In this document: positions 39,445 through 48,800 of the stretch, piece after piece
How the letters are laid out: the number at the start of each line of letters is the position of its first letter
Numbering within the stretch: the first letter of the stretch is position 1
Source: JACJYC01 sp964558465
GTDB taxonomy: Bacteria; Bacteroidota; Bacteroidia; Chitinophagales; Saprospiraceae
Reading direction: 5' to 3'
Length of the DNA stretch: 64,000 bases
Assembly (NCBI GenBank): GCA_964558465.1
Contig: CAZLEF010000017.1
Coordinates: 1 to 64,000 of the forward strand
Position numbers and translations under genes: made by a program
The notes under the pieces: model-generated
The model's input: the letters and a program-made list of their open reading frames with translations, nothing else
Told to the model about the DNA's origin: nothing
Database searches by the model: none

Positions 39445-40518
39445 ATGCAGATGACCAAAGAAGATCTGGGGTACGACCCCGCCATCCTCCGGTATTTTGA
39501 ATCCGTGAACCTGGGCGGCGCCGAAATCGGCCGCGTCATTCAGGAGCATAAGGAACGGTACGTTGTCCTAACAGAAACCGGAGAATACGACGCCGAAGTG
39601 ACCGGCAACCTGAGGTATTCTGCTGCCTCCCGCGCTGATTTTCCAGCCGTCGGCGACTGGGTTGCCCTTTCCGTTTATGATCAGAACGCAGCTTTGATTC
39701 TCCATCTCTATCCCCGCAAAACCGCGCTCGAACGCCAGGCCGTGGGCAAACACGGCGAAAAACAGATCATCGCCGCCAACGTCGATTGCGCCCTGATCCT
39801 CCAGGCCGTCCAGCAGGATTTTAACCTCAATCGCCTCGAAAGATACTTCGCCATTTGCCGCGCCGGCCGCATCGACCCTGTGGTGGTGATGACCAAATCG
39901 GACCTGATCGATGCAGAAACCGCCGGCCAGATGGCAGATAGTTTGCAAAAACGGCTAAAAAAAATCCCTTTTCTATTTCTGAGTAACGAAACCCTGCAGG
40001 GGTACGACCAGTTCCGATCCCTGTTGAAAAAGGGAAAAACATATTGCATATTGGGGTCTTCCGGCGTCGGCAAATCAACCCTGATCAACAACCTCACCGG
40101 CGAACAGACCCTCAAAACCGCCGGAATCAGCGCCAGCACAGGCAAAGGCCGCCATACCACCAGTCATCGCGAGTTGTTTGTCCTTGCAACCGGCGGCATC
40201 CTCATCGACACCCCCGGTATGCGCGAAATCGGTATAGCCGGCGATGAAAGCAGTATCGACGCTACTTTTGATACCATCGCCGACCTGGTTGGCCGGTGCA
40301 AATTTTCCGACTGCACCCATACCGTTGAGGAAGGATGCGCGGTGCTGGAGGCCATCGAAAACGGAGAGCTGGACCCCGCCGCTCTCGAAAACTACCTGAA
40401 AATGAAAAGGGAACAGGAGCGTTTCCAGATTTCCATCAGAGAAAAAAGGGAAAAGGATAAAAAAATGGGGAAATTGTACAAACGGATCATAGAAGATAAA
40501 CGGAAAAACAAGTTTTAA
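39445..40518 (+). CDS. rsgA: Ribosome small-subunit-dependent GTPase A
   Basis: RsgA is a circularly permuted GTPase that helps mature the 30S subunit. An N-terminal OB fold (GRVIQEHKERYVVLTETGEYDAEVTG) is followed by the G4 motif TKSDL before G1 GSSGVGKSTL. The switch GKGRHTT, G3 DTPGM and a C-terminal zinc knuckle (CKFSDCTHTVEEGCAV) complete the protein. The 357-residue length is normal. The ATG at 39445 or 39451 can be the start. Four bases separate its stop from the ChrB-AraC start, so the two may share a transcript. Confidence 0.94.
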   Translation: MQMTKEDLGYDPAILRYFESVNLGGAEIGRVIQEHKERYVVLTETGEYDAEVTGNLRYSAASRADFPAVGDWVALSVYDQNAALILHLYPRKTALERQAVGKHGEKQIIAANVDCALILQAVQQDFNLNRLERYFAICRAGRIDPVVVMTKSDLIDAETAGQMADSLQKRLKKIPFLFLSNETLQGYDQFRSLLKKGKTYCILGSSGVGKSTLINNLTGEQTLKTAGISASTGKGRHTTSHRELFVLATGGILIDTPGMREIGIAGDESSIDATFDTIADLVGRCKFSDCTHTVEEGCAVLEAIENGELDPAALENYLKMKREQERFQISIREKREKDKKMGKLYKRIIEDKRKNKF

Positions 40519-40522
40519 CCCT

Positions 40523-41359
40523 ATGAAATGGATCACCCGCGAACGCCCGAAGATCGACCGCATCGCCTGCCCGTGGCTCATCAGGCGTTTCATCGACCGG
40601 GAGGCGGAGATCATTTACGCCCCCTTCGACCAGGTCAGACCATTGGCGGCAGCGCTGGACGCTATTCCTTTTGATGTCCCGGAGGTTGAATTTACCCATT
40701 ACGGTGATGAATGCACCTTCGATTATTTTATCAAAAAATACCAACTCAACGACCCCGCATTAAAAACCCTGGCCGCCATTGTCCGGGGCGCCGATACCGA
40801 AAGGCACGACATTGCCAGCCAGGCTTCGGGGTTGTGGGCCATATCCGCCGGGTTGGCTTTCCTGCATAAAAACGACAAGGAGTTGCTTGAAAAAGGGATG
40901 ATGATCTACGACGCGATGTACGCCTGGGCCAAATACCTTCAGCAGGAAAGACATACCCAAAACCCGGTGGAAAACCTGTTGCTCGATGTGTACAAAAAAT
41001 TCCTGCAACAAGGATCCGGTTCAAAAAAGACGCCCCAATGGGTGCGGGAATTAAAACAGATCATCCAGGACCAGATCGACACCCAATTCAGCCTGAAAGA
41101 AATTTCCCAAATGCTGGATGTTCATCCAGCCTACCTTTCACGCGAATTTTCCAAATACTTTGATAACCTTTCCTTTGGCGATTATATGCGAAAGGTCAGG
41201 GTCGAAAAGGCGATCGAACTGATGCGGGAAACCCCTTATTCGCTGACCGAAATCGCTTATCTTACCGGTTTTTCCGACCAGAGCCATTTCACCCGCGTTT
41301 TCAAAAAACATACGGGCAAAAATCCCTCCGCCTTTAAAAAAAGTTTGCCTGAAAAGTAA
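40523..41359 (+). CDS. ChrB chromate-resistance domain fused to an AraC-type DNA-binding domain
   Basis: Residues 1-150 form a ChrB C-terminal-type domain (KWITRERPKIDRIACPWLI ... GADTERHD ... YDAMYAWAKY). Residues about 170-278 form an AraC/XylS double helix-turn-helix (FSLKEISQMLDVHPAYLSREFSKYF; LTEIAYLTGFSDQSHFTRVFKKHTGKNP). This would place a chromate-sensing or detoxifying domain directly on a transcription activator, different from the usual ChrB architecture. Nearby ChrA and a second ChrB domain protein support a role in chromate response. It begins four bases after rsgA. Confidence 0.88.
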   Translation: MKWITRERPKIDRIACPWLIRRFIDREAEIIYAPFDQVRPLAAALDAIPFDVPEVEFTHYGDECTFDYFIKKYQLNDPALKTLAAIVRGADTERHDIASQASGLWAISAGLAFLHKNDKELLEKGMMIYDAMYAWAKYLQQERHTQNPVENLLLDVYKKFLQQGSGSKKTPQWVRELKQIIQDQIDTQFSLKEISQMLDVHPAYLSREFSKYFDNLSFGDYMRKVRVEKAIELMRETPYSLTEIAYLTGFSDQSHFTRVFKKHTGKNPSAFKKSLPEK

Positions 41360-41410
41360 AACCCGTACAAAAGGTAAATATCGTTCTATTCCGGAAGGCC
41401 TTCCGACCCC

Positions 41411-41418
41411 TAACTTCG
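41411..41418 (+). promoter_or_regulatory. Possible -7 box for the ornithine-cyclodeaminase-like gene
   Basis: TAACTTCG differs by one base from TAnnTTTG and lies 17 bases before the ATG at 41436. The palindrome GGAAGGCCTTCC (about 41393-41404) lies just upstream and could be an operator for the AraC-type regulator. Confidence 0.45.
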
Positions 41419-41435
41419 TCTGAAAAATTCCAGGC

Positions 41436-42431
41436 ATGATTTCAACGGATACTTTATTGCTGACACTCGCCGATGTGAAAAGGCTGCTTCCGCTTGAAGC
41501 GTGTATCCGGGAGGTGGAAGAGGCATTCAGGCTGTACGCGACGGGGAAAATACCCTCGCCAGGGGTGCTTGGGCTCCATGTCCCCGGGGGCGTATTTCAT
41601 ATCAAAACCTGCGTCCAAAATTCAGACGAACCTTTTTTTGTGGCAAAAACGAATGCCAATTTTCCGGGTAATCCCGGGCGGACCGGTTTGCCGGCCATTC
41701 AAGGTATCCTTTCCCTCAGCAATGCCGAAAACGGGCGTTTGCTGGCGCTTATGGACGCTATTGAAATTACCATTTTAAGAACCGGCGCCGCTACGGCGGT
41801 CGCTGCAAAATACCTTGCCCGCCCGGATGCCCGGATCGCCTCCATCATTGGTTGCGGCAACCAGGGGAGGGTTTCGCTCAGAGCGCTCATGAAGGTCCGT
41901 CCACTCGAAAAAGTCTTCGTTTTTGATATTGACGAAACCCGGGCGAAAAAGTTTGCCGCCGGGTTAAGCCGGGAATTGCAGGTTACGGTACTAACGGTCA
42001 AAGATATCGGGGAAGCCGTCCGGCAAAGCCGGATTTGTATTACCTGTACGCCGTCCAACCAACCGTTCCTGGGACCCGAACATGTCATGCCGGGGATTTT
42101 TATAGCCGCTGTCGGCGCCGATAATGAGCGCAAACAAGAAATTGAACCCGCCCTGCTCGCCAATAGTAAAGTAGTAGTGGATATCCTGGACCAATGCGCT
42201 GTGATGGGCGAACTGCACCATGCACTGGAAATTGGGTATATGAAAAAATCTGACGTCCATGCCGAACTGGGGCAGGTGATTGCCGGACAAAAAACCGGCA
42301 GAACCTCGGAAGACGAAATCATCATTTTTGACAGCACAGGAACGGCGCTCCAGGATGTCGCCGCGGCTGCCTTTGTCTATAATAGAGCCGTTGAAGCGGA
42401 CGCAGGATTGAAATTGGATTTTTCAAAATAA
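41436..42431 (+). CDS. Ornithine cyclodeaminase / mu-crystallin family protein
   Basis: This 331-residue NAD(P)-dependent enzyme of the OCD/mu-crystallin family has the substrate part GVFHIKTCVQNSDEPFFVAKTNANFPGN, the Rossmann motif IIGCGNQGRVSLRAL, VGADNERKQEIEP and the catalytic-region Asp in VVVDILDQC. Members deaminate ornithine or reduce cyclic imines, so the reaction here is not defined. It sits between two ChrB-domain genes, an unexpected companion for a chromate operon. Confidence 0.87.
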   Translation: MISTDTLLLTLADVKRLLPLEACIREVEEAFRLYATGKIPSPGVLGLHVPGGVFHIKTCVQNSDEPFFVAKTNANFPGNPGRTGLPAIQGILSLSNAENGRLLALMDAIEITILRTGAATAVAAKYLARPDARIASIIGCGNQGRVSLRALMKVRPLEKVFVFDIDETRAKKFAAGLSRELQVTVLTVKDIGEAVRQSRICITCTPSNQPFLGPEHVMPGIFIAAVGADNERKQEIEPALLANSKVVVDILDQCAVMGELHHALEIGYMKKSDVHAELGQVIAGQKTGRTSEDEIIIFDSTGTALQDVAAAAFVYNRAVEADAGLKLDFSK

Positions 42432-42462
42432 TGATATTAATTTCATCACTAACCTGTCTTTT

Positions 42463-42915
42463 ATGAAATGGATCACCCGCGAACGCCCAAAGATCGACCG
42501 AATCGCCTGCCCCTGGCTCATTAAAAATTTTGTCGATCCGGATGCTGAATTTATTTACGTGCCCAGGGATCAGGTTTTTGCCAAAGCCCGGGAACTGGGC
42601 GCTATTGCCTACGACCTCCCGGGCGCCGAATATACCCACGAGGCGGAACAGTGTACTTTTGACGATATTGTCAAAAAACACGATATTACCGACCCGGCGG
42701 TCCGGCAGATTGCCCGGATCGTCCGTGGCGCCGATACCGACCAGTTTGACCTGGCGCCCCAGGCGGCTGGTTTATGGGCCATTTCCGCAGGATTATCCTA
42801 TAATTTCAGGGATGACCATGAGCAACTGGCCGTCGGCATGAAGATCTACGATGCGCTGTACAGTTGGGCCAAATACGTGTCGGACGAACGGCATACCTGG
42901 AACCCTAACCTGTGA
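42463..42915 (+). CDS. chrB: Stand-alone ChrB-domain chromate resistance protein
   Basis: The 150-residue protein consists only of the ChrB C-terminal domain. The N-terminal 20 residues are identical to those of the ChrB-AraC fusion at 40523 (57 of the first 60 bases match); beyond that the two diverge to moderate similarity, sharing RGADT, GLWAISAGL, YDALYSWAKY and ERHT. It ends 151 bases before chrA. It probably supports chromate resistance; enzymatic chromate reduction is not shown by sequence. Confidence 0.88.
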   Translation: MKWITRERPKIDRIACPWLIKNFVDPDAEFIYVPRDQVFAKARELGAIAYDLPGAEYTHEAEQCTFDDIVKKHDITDPAVRQIARIVRGADTDQFDLAPQAAGLWAISAGLSYNFRDDHEQLAVGMKIYDALYSWAKYVSDERHTWNPNL

Positions 42916-43066
42916 ACTGGCCGACCGCCCAAGGTCTGCGCGCGTCTGGCCGTATCCCGGTATTTTTGCCGCTTTAGCGCATTGGCGGCCGGCCGGCAGT
43001 CTATGAACAAGGATGTCACGCCCTGGCGCAATAATTGCGTCAGCTGGCTGGATCGAAATCGAAAAC

Positions 43067-44272
43067 ATGGAAACCATTGAACCGGAGCGAATAATCCGTC
43101 AGACCAAAACGCAGATCTTTTTTCGCTTTTTAAAGTTCGGCTTCCTGGCCTGGGGTGGCCCCTTCGCCCAGATCGCCATGATCAAACGCGAACTGGTGGA
43201 CGAGGAGCAGTGGGTAACGCCCGAAAAATTCAACCGCGCCCTGGCCGTTTACCAGGCGCTTCCCGGCCCGGAAGCCCACGAGTTATGCGTTTATTTTGGC
43301 ATGATCGCCGGTGGGCGTTGGGGCGGTTTTTTAGCAGGCCTGGGGTTTATGCTCCCGGGTTTTGTCCTGATGTTGCTCTTAACAGGGTTTTACCTCGAAT
43401 TCGGCATCCATTCCGCCCTTTTCCTGGCTGCGTTTGCAGGCATTCAGGCAGCAGTTATTGCCCTGATCGTTTCGGCGGTACACCGCATCGGGCAACACGC
43501 CCTGGCGAATCACCGGCTTTGGATCATAGCCGGTATTTCGGCCATTGCCACATTTTTCGGCGCCCATTTTCTGCAGGTTCTGATGGCGGCAGGAATGGCA
43601 TACATTTTCTGGATGCGCAATCACCTGTTCCTTGCAGCAATGGTTGAATTTGCCCTGCTTCTTTACACGTTTTATGCCTTTACACCGGAAATTCTCCAAC
43701 CGGCAGCCGACTACGCATCCGCATCCGGTTTTCAGCAGGGCGCCCCGCTTCAGATTTTTCTGACCGGATTAAAAGGCGGCCTGCTCACCTTTGGCGGGGC
43801 CTATACCGCGATTCCGTTTATTCAACAGGATGCAGTATTCCAGAACGCCTGGATGACCAACCAGCAATTTCTGGACGGGATCGCCCTGTCGGGCATTTTA
43901 CCCGCGCCCCTCGTCATCTTCACCACATTCGTCGGCTATTTCGGCGGCGGCTGGCCGGGCGCGCTCCTGATTACCGCCGGCATTTTCCTGCCCGCCTTTT
44001 CCTTTACACTCATCGGACACCAGTTCATGGAACGGATCATCGCCAATCCGGCGCTCCACCATTTCCTCGACGGCGTCACCGCCGGCGTGATCGGCCTCAT
44101 CGCCGTCACGGCCCTCCAGCTTTTCAGGACCACTATCGACGATGGGCTTTCCCTGCTGATTTTTGGGGCTTCTATATTTGCCCTTCACTGGTTTAAAAAC
44201 CCATTTACGGTCATTTTTGTCATTGCCGGGGCTGGCGTTCTGGGGTTACTTTGGGTTCAGGTTTTTCAATAG
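43067..44272 (+). CDS. chrA: Chromate efflux transporter ChrA
   Basis: This inner-membrane chromate exporter of the CHR family has 401 residues with two homologous halves (long-chain type). The signature FGFLAWGGPFAQIAMI and YQALPGPEAHE occur in the first half. LKGGLLTFGGAYTAIPFIQQD and ALSGILPAPLVIFTTFVGY occur in the second. About ten membrane helices are expected. The frame extends to 43013, but the ATG at 43067 gives the family N-terminus. TATTTTTG at 42961-42968 may be its own -7 box. Confidence 0.93.
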   Translation: METIEPERIIRQTKTQIFFRFLKFGFLAWGGPFAQIAMIKRELVDEEQWVTPEKFNRALAVYQALPGPEAHELCVYFGMIAGGRWGGFLAGLGFMLPGFVLMLLLTGFYLEFGIHSALFLAAFAGIQAAVIALIVSAVHRIGQHALANHRLWIIAGISAIATFFGAHFLQVLMAAGMAYIFWMRNHLFLAAMVEFALLLYTFYAFTPEILQPAADYASASGFQQGAPLQIFLTGLKGGLLTFGGAYTAIPFIQQDAVFQNAWMTNQQFLDGIALSGILPAPLVIFTTFVGYFGGGWPGALLITAGIFLPAFSFTLIGHQFMERIIANPALHHFLDGVTAGVIGLIAVTALQLFRTTIDDGLSLLIFGASIFALHWFKNPFTVIFVIAGAGVLGLLWVQVFQ

Positions 44273-44385
44273 ATCATTCTGCCTTGCACCTGATAATGAG
44301 ATCTAAACCTGTTTAGCCACCCTCCATACCAAAATCCCCACCATTCACCCCATTCTTTTTTTCACCCGCATAAATCACCCTATTC

Positions 44386-44602
44386 TTGCACCAACAACCC
44401 CTCCAAAGGTTCATGGAACTCCTACGGAGAGTCCTACGGACAAACAACCCCAAACCCTTGAATGAGGAATCGAGGAATCGAGAACTCCAAACAATCCCAA
44501 ACCACTCCAAACCATTCCAAACCCTCCTACGCCAAAGGCTCCGGCGGGCAAAGCAACCCCAAACCCTCCTGCGCCAAAGGCTCCGGCGGGCAAAGCAACC
44601 CC
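44386..44602. repeat. Repeat block upstream of the ABC ATPase, with a 42-base tandem duplication
   Basis: The 353-base space after chrA holds CTACGGA-type units, GAGGAATC octamers (44464-44481), CCAAACNN decamers, and a tandem duplication of 42 bases (44519-44560 and 44561-44602, one difference) containing GGCTCCGGCGGG. An open frame runs through the block into the ABC gene only because the duplication length is a multiple of three. I see no separate gene. Bases 44273-44385 hold nothing recognisable. Confidence 0.85.
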
Positions 44603-44625
44603 AAACAACTCCAAACCATCCAACC

Positions 44626-45711
44626 ATGTCCCTAACCATCTCCCAACTCAAAAAAAAGTACCCCAACGGCGTAACCGCCCTCGATAACCTCGACCTGGAG
44701 ATCCAACCCGGCATGTTCGGGCTACTTGGGCCCAACGGCGCCGGCAAATCCACCCTGATGCGCACCATCGCCACGCTGCAAAAACCGGATTCGGGCAGCA
44801 TCCGTTTTGGCGACCTCGACGTCCTGGCCGACCCGACCAGCCTCCGGAAAATATTGGGGTACCTGCCCCAGGAGTTCGGCGTTTATCCCAAGGTTTCCGC
44901 CGAAAACCTGCTCGACTATTTTGCGGCGCTCAAAGGGATCCGCGCCGCGTCCGACCGCAAAAAACGGGTGCAGGAAGCGCTCGAAATGACCAACCTGTAC
45001 GAGGTGCGCAAAAAATATGTCAGCGGTTATTCAGGCGGCATGAAACAGCGGTTCGGCATTGCGCAATTGTTGCTCAACTACCCCCGACTCATCATCGTCG
45101 ACGAACCCACCGCCGGCCTCGACCCCGAAGAAAGAAACCGGTTTTTGAACATCCTCCGGGAGATCGGCGCCGATCATACCGTCCTTTTTTCCACCCATAT
45201 CGTCGACGATGTCCGGGAGCTATGTCACGAAATGGCAATCATAAACGGCGGCCGGCTGCTGCAAAAAACAACCCCCGCCGAAGCCGTCCGGAAAATTGAA
45301 GGCCAGATCTGGACCCGAACCGTCTCTCGCGCGGAGTTGGAATCCGACGCATCGGGTTACAACGGCCTTTCTGATATCGGCCACATTAAATCTTCATTCG
45401 GAAGACCTGGAGACTTGGAGACGGGGAGCGTGGGTGACAACGCAGGATTTCTCCCCTTCTCCCCATCACCTGGTCTCCCGGTCTTAAATCCAAAGTTGGC
45501 GTCATTCAACCTCCTCTCCACCAGTTACACCCCCGATAATTCCATTCTCCTCCGCATTCACGCCCTTCATCGGCCCGGCCCGGAATTCACCCCCGCTGCT
45601 CCCGACCTGAAGGACGCCTATTTTGTTGCGCTCCGGGATGGAGGAAGTGCGTGCCGCGCCACAGGTTTACCTGCCCCATGGGGGCATGGCGTGGAGGGAC
45701 TGAGGAACTGA
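44626..45711 (+). CDS. ABC transporter ATP-binding protein with repeat-derived insertion
   Basis: The first 225 residues are a standard ABC ATPase: Walker A LGPNGAGKST, Q-loop YLPQEFGVYP, signature YSGGMKQR, Walker B LIIVDEPTAGLD and switch His in STHIVDD. The C-terminal regulatory region (from EGQIWTRTVS) is interrupted at about 45400-45486 by arrays of 8-base units that encode a Gly/Pro/Ser-rich stretch. The family end (PDLKDAYFVAL) resumes after it. The last 25 codons read through another palindromic repeat (45650-45695), so the natural stop may have been lost. It pairs with the permease/M1 fusion downstream. Confidence 0.88.
   Translation: MSLTISQLKKKYPNGVTALDNLDLEIQPGMFGLLGPNGAGKSTLMRTIATLQKPDSGSIRFGDLDVLADPTSLRKILGYLPQEFGVYPKVSAENLLDYFAALKGIRAASDRKKRVQEALEMTNLYEVRKKYVSGYSGGMKQRFGIAQLLLNYPRLIIVDEPTAGLDPEERNRFLNILREIGADHTVLFSTHIVDDVRELCHEMAIINGGRLLQKTTPAEAVRKIEGQIWTRTVSRAELESDASGYNGLSDIGHIKSSFGRPGDLETGSVGDNAGFLPFSPSPGLPVLNPKLASFNLLSTSYTPDNSILLRIHALHRPGPEFTPAAPDLKDAYFVALRDGGSACRATGLPAPWGHGVEGLRN
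45400..45486. repeat. Inverted octamer arrays inside the ABC ATPase coding sequence
   Basis: The left arm has GACCTGGA, GACTTGGA and GACGGGGA. The right arm has CTCCCCTT, CTCCCCAT, CACCTGGT and CTCCCGGT. The arms are largely complementary and could fold into a hairpin in the message. The reading frame is kept across the whole element. Confidence 0.75.
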
Positions 45712-45822
45712 GGAACCGAGGAACTGAGGATTTGTTGATTTGAAGGCGGCCAATTAATCGAATCATTCCAATCAATCGTATCAATCGTATCAATCGAACC
45801 AATCCAACCAATCGGCCAATTG
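45695..45822. repeat. Octamer and nonamer arrays between ATPase and permease genes
   Basis: GGAACTGA/GGAACCGA units run from 45704 to 45726, a TTTGTTGATTTG piece is near 45730, and then AATCGTATC/AATCGAACC nonamers run to 45822. The block lies inside what should be one operon. Confidence 0.8.
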
Positions 45823-45827
45823 AATTC

Positions 45828-48800
45828 ATGTTCTCAACCATCCTGAAATACGAACTCAACTACTGGCGCCGTCAACCCGGCCTTTACCTCTATTTCGCCT
45901 TCCTGTTCGGCGCGGCCTTTTTAGGCATGGCCGGCGCCGCCGGGGCGTTTGACGCCCATTCGGCCGCAAATGTTTCCACAGAGATCCTGAATTCCCCTAT
46001 AAAAATTTTCCAGGTGTTCAGCCGCTTTAACCTGTTACTGGCCATTTTACTTCCGGGCATCATCGGCATGTCGGTTTACCGGGACTTCCGGCACAATGTC
46101 CATACCCTGCTGTTTGTTTTTCCCCTTCAAAAAGCAGATTATTTATGGGCCAAATTCATCAGTTCGTTTTCCGTTGTCTTGATCCTGGGGCTGGCCATCG
46201 GAGCGGGATTTATTATCGGTGAAAACCTCCCGGCTGTTAACCCGTCCCTGGTTGGCCCTACCCGTTTTTCGGAGTACGGACAGTTATACTTCGTTTTTGT
46301 TTTGCCGAATTTATTGTTTTACAGCGCGGTCGTATTTGCAACAGTGGCGCTTAGCCGCAATATTTATACAGGATTTATCGCCGTCCTGCTTTTATTGATG
46401 GCGCAAATCCTCACCGGCGGTTTATTGAAAAGCCCGGACCAGGTTTATTTCGCTGCGTTGCTGGACCCCACGGGCGAAACCGCCGTCGGATATGCCACCC
46501 GGTATTGGACGGCGGCGGAATCCAACACCTTGTTATTGCCCGTCAATGGGGTTGTCCTGCTCAACCGGTTGTTATGGCTTTTGGTCTCGTTTTTTATTTT
46601 TGGAGGGGTATTAAAATATTTCTCCTTCAGCCAAAACGGGTTGTCTCCGTTCCCCCGGTTTTTACAATGGGTGCAGTCCTTCAAAAACAAGAAAAGTAAG
46701 AATACGCCTTCAGGCAGATTGAGTACCGAGGCGCATTTACCCCGATTCGATCATTCCTTCCTGCACCATCTGCGGACCGCCTGGAAATTATCCGTTTTCG
46801 AATTCAGGTTTATCATCGCCAATTGGTCGTTTATCAGCCTGGTGACCGGCGGCGGCATCACGGTTACGGTGATCTTGCTGGCGATGGATCCGCCGTCCGC
46901 GGGCAAAACCCTGCCCCTTACGTGGCAGGTGCTTCGTTTCCCGACTTTCTTTTTTTCAGGCGTCATCCACTTGCTCACTTTTTTATACGCAGGCATGTTG
47001 GCGCAGCGGTCCAGGTCGGCGCGGATCGACCAATTGGTGGATGTTACCCCCGTTCCCGACTGGGTGTTGCTGGTTTCCAAATGGACGGCTTTGCTGAAAA
47101 TGCAGGCGCTGCTGCTCTTTTTTATCCTGATCGGCGGCATACTGACCCAGATATACCAGGGTTTTTACCAGTTTGACCCCGGGCATTATCTCTTTGAACT
47201 ATATGTCATACAGTGGATCCATTTTGCGATCTGGGCCCTTGCCGCAGTTTTTGTCCAAACTCTGTTTACCAATCCGTTTTTGGGCCTGTTTTTTTTGGTC
47301 GCAGGCATGCTGGCCATCAAATCATCGGAAAATTTCGGGATCACGGGGGATATCTGCCGGTTCAATGAACCCTCGGCCGGGTTAAGCAGAACTTATTCCG
47401 ATCTGGACGGACACGGGCCCGGCCTGGCCCGGTACTTCATCTATAAATTGTACTGGCTGTTTTTTGGATTGATCCTCTTGTGTTTTGCCGGCCTTTTTTG
47501 GGTACGCGGCCTGCCCCAATCCTTTTACGAACGATTGCAGATTGCCCGTTCGCGCCTGAACGCCGGCGTTGCAACCGGAATCGCGCTGTTGTTTATGTCC
47601 TTCCTGGGTACTGGCTTTTTTATACGGCGAGAAGAAAATCATCCCCAATTGAAACGGTTTTTCTCCGAAACGCAGAACCTTTGGGCCGCAGCAAACGAAA
47701 AGGGTTTCAAAAAATTTGAATCTGCCGTCCAACCGCAGGTAGTTGCCGTACGGTTACATATCGACTTGTACCCGGAACCCCGCCTGTTTAAAGCCGGGGG
47801 CGAATACACGCTGGTCAACCGGTCGGGAAAAACCATCGATACCCTGGTCGTCTCCACGGCTTACGGCGAAAATACAGCGTTCGGGATCAACCGGCCTTTT
47901 AATTGGTTAAGCCGCGACACCTTTGTCAAAACCAACGTTTTGCTCCTCCGGCAAGGCCTTTTGCCGGGCGATAGCCTGCTGCTCCGATTCAGGGTCTGGA
48001 ACCAGCCGGTCGCCCTTTTTCAGGAACATTCCCGGATAAACGGAAACGGGACCTTCCTGCACCGGTCGGTTTTTCCGGTAATGGGCTACCGGCCCGTGGA
48101 ACTCACCGACCCCGTCAAACGCAAAAAATACGGATTACCGGCCCGGAAGACTGCCCTTTTGCCTACCCCTGAAGATACCGTTGCCATAGATTTTGAAGCC
48201 ATCGTCAGTACTTCCGCCGACCAAACCGCCGTTGCTCCCGGCTATTTGCAAAGGGCCTGGACCGAAGGCGGGCGCCGGTATTTCCACTACAAAACGGACA
48301 CCGGCATAAAACCTCGCTATGCCGTCCATTCCGGCCGGTACGCCGTCAAACGGGACAAATGGAAGGACGTTTCACTGCAAATCTATTACCACAAAGACCA
48401 TCCCTACAACCTCGGCCGCATCCTGGCCGGTCTGAAGGCCTCTCTGGATTATTGTACCCGCCATTTCAGCCCGTATTCCTATCGCGAGATCAGGATCGTA
48501 GCGTTCCCGATCCGGGAAGGGACCTACGCAACCCTGCAGGCCAATACCATTCCCATGTCGGAAAGCTATTTTATTACCGATGTGGATGATGAAACGGAGG
48601 AAGCCATCGATTATCCATTTTACATAACCGCCCACGAAATCGCGCACCATTGGTGGGGCGGCCTTGCAGATCCCGGGGAAATACCGGGCGCCAAAATGTT
48701 CACCGAAGGCCTGGCCGAATATGTAGCCCTGAAAACGCTCGAAAATGCATACGGCAAACCCGCAGCGTACAATTTCCTCCGGCAAGACCTGGACCTGTAC

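Noticed and set aside
44386..44625. N-terminal extension of the ABC ATPase frame
   Set aside because: It reads through the 42-base tandem duplication and other repeats. The duplication is a multiple of three, so the frame stays open; the ABC fold starts at the ATG at 44626.
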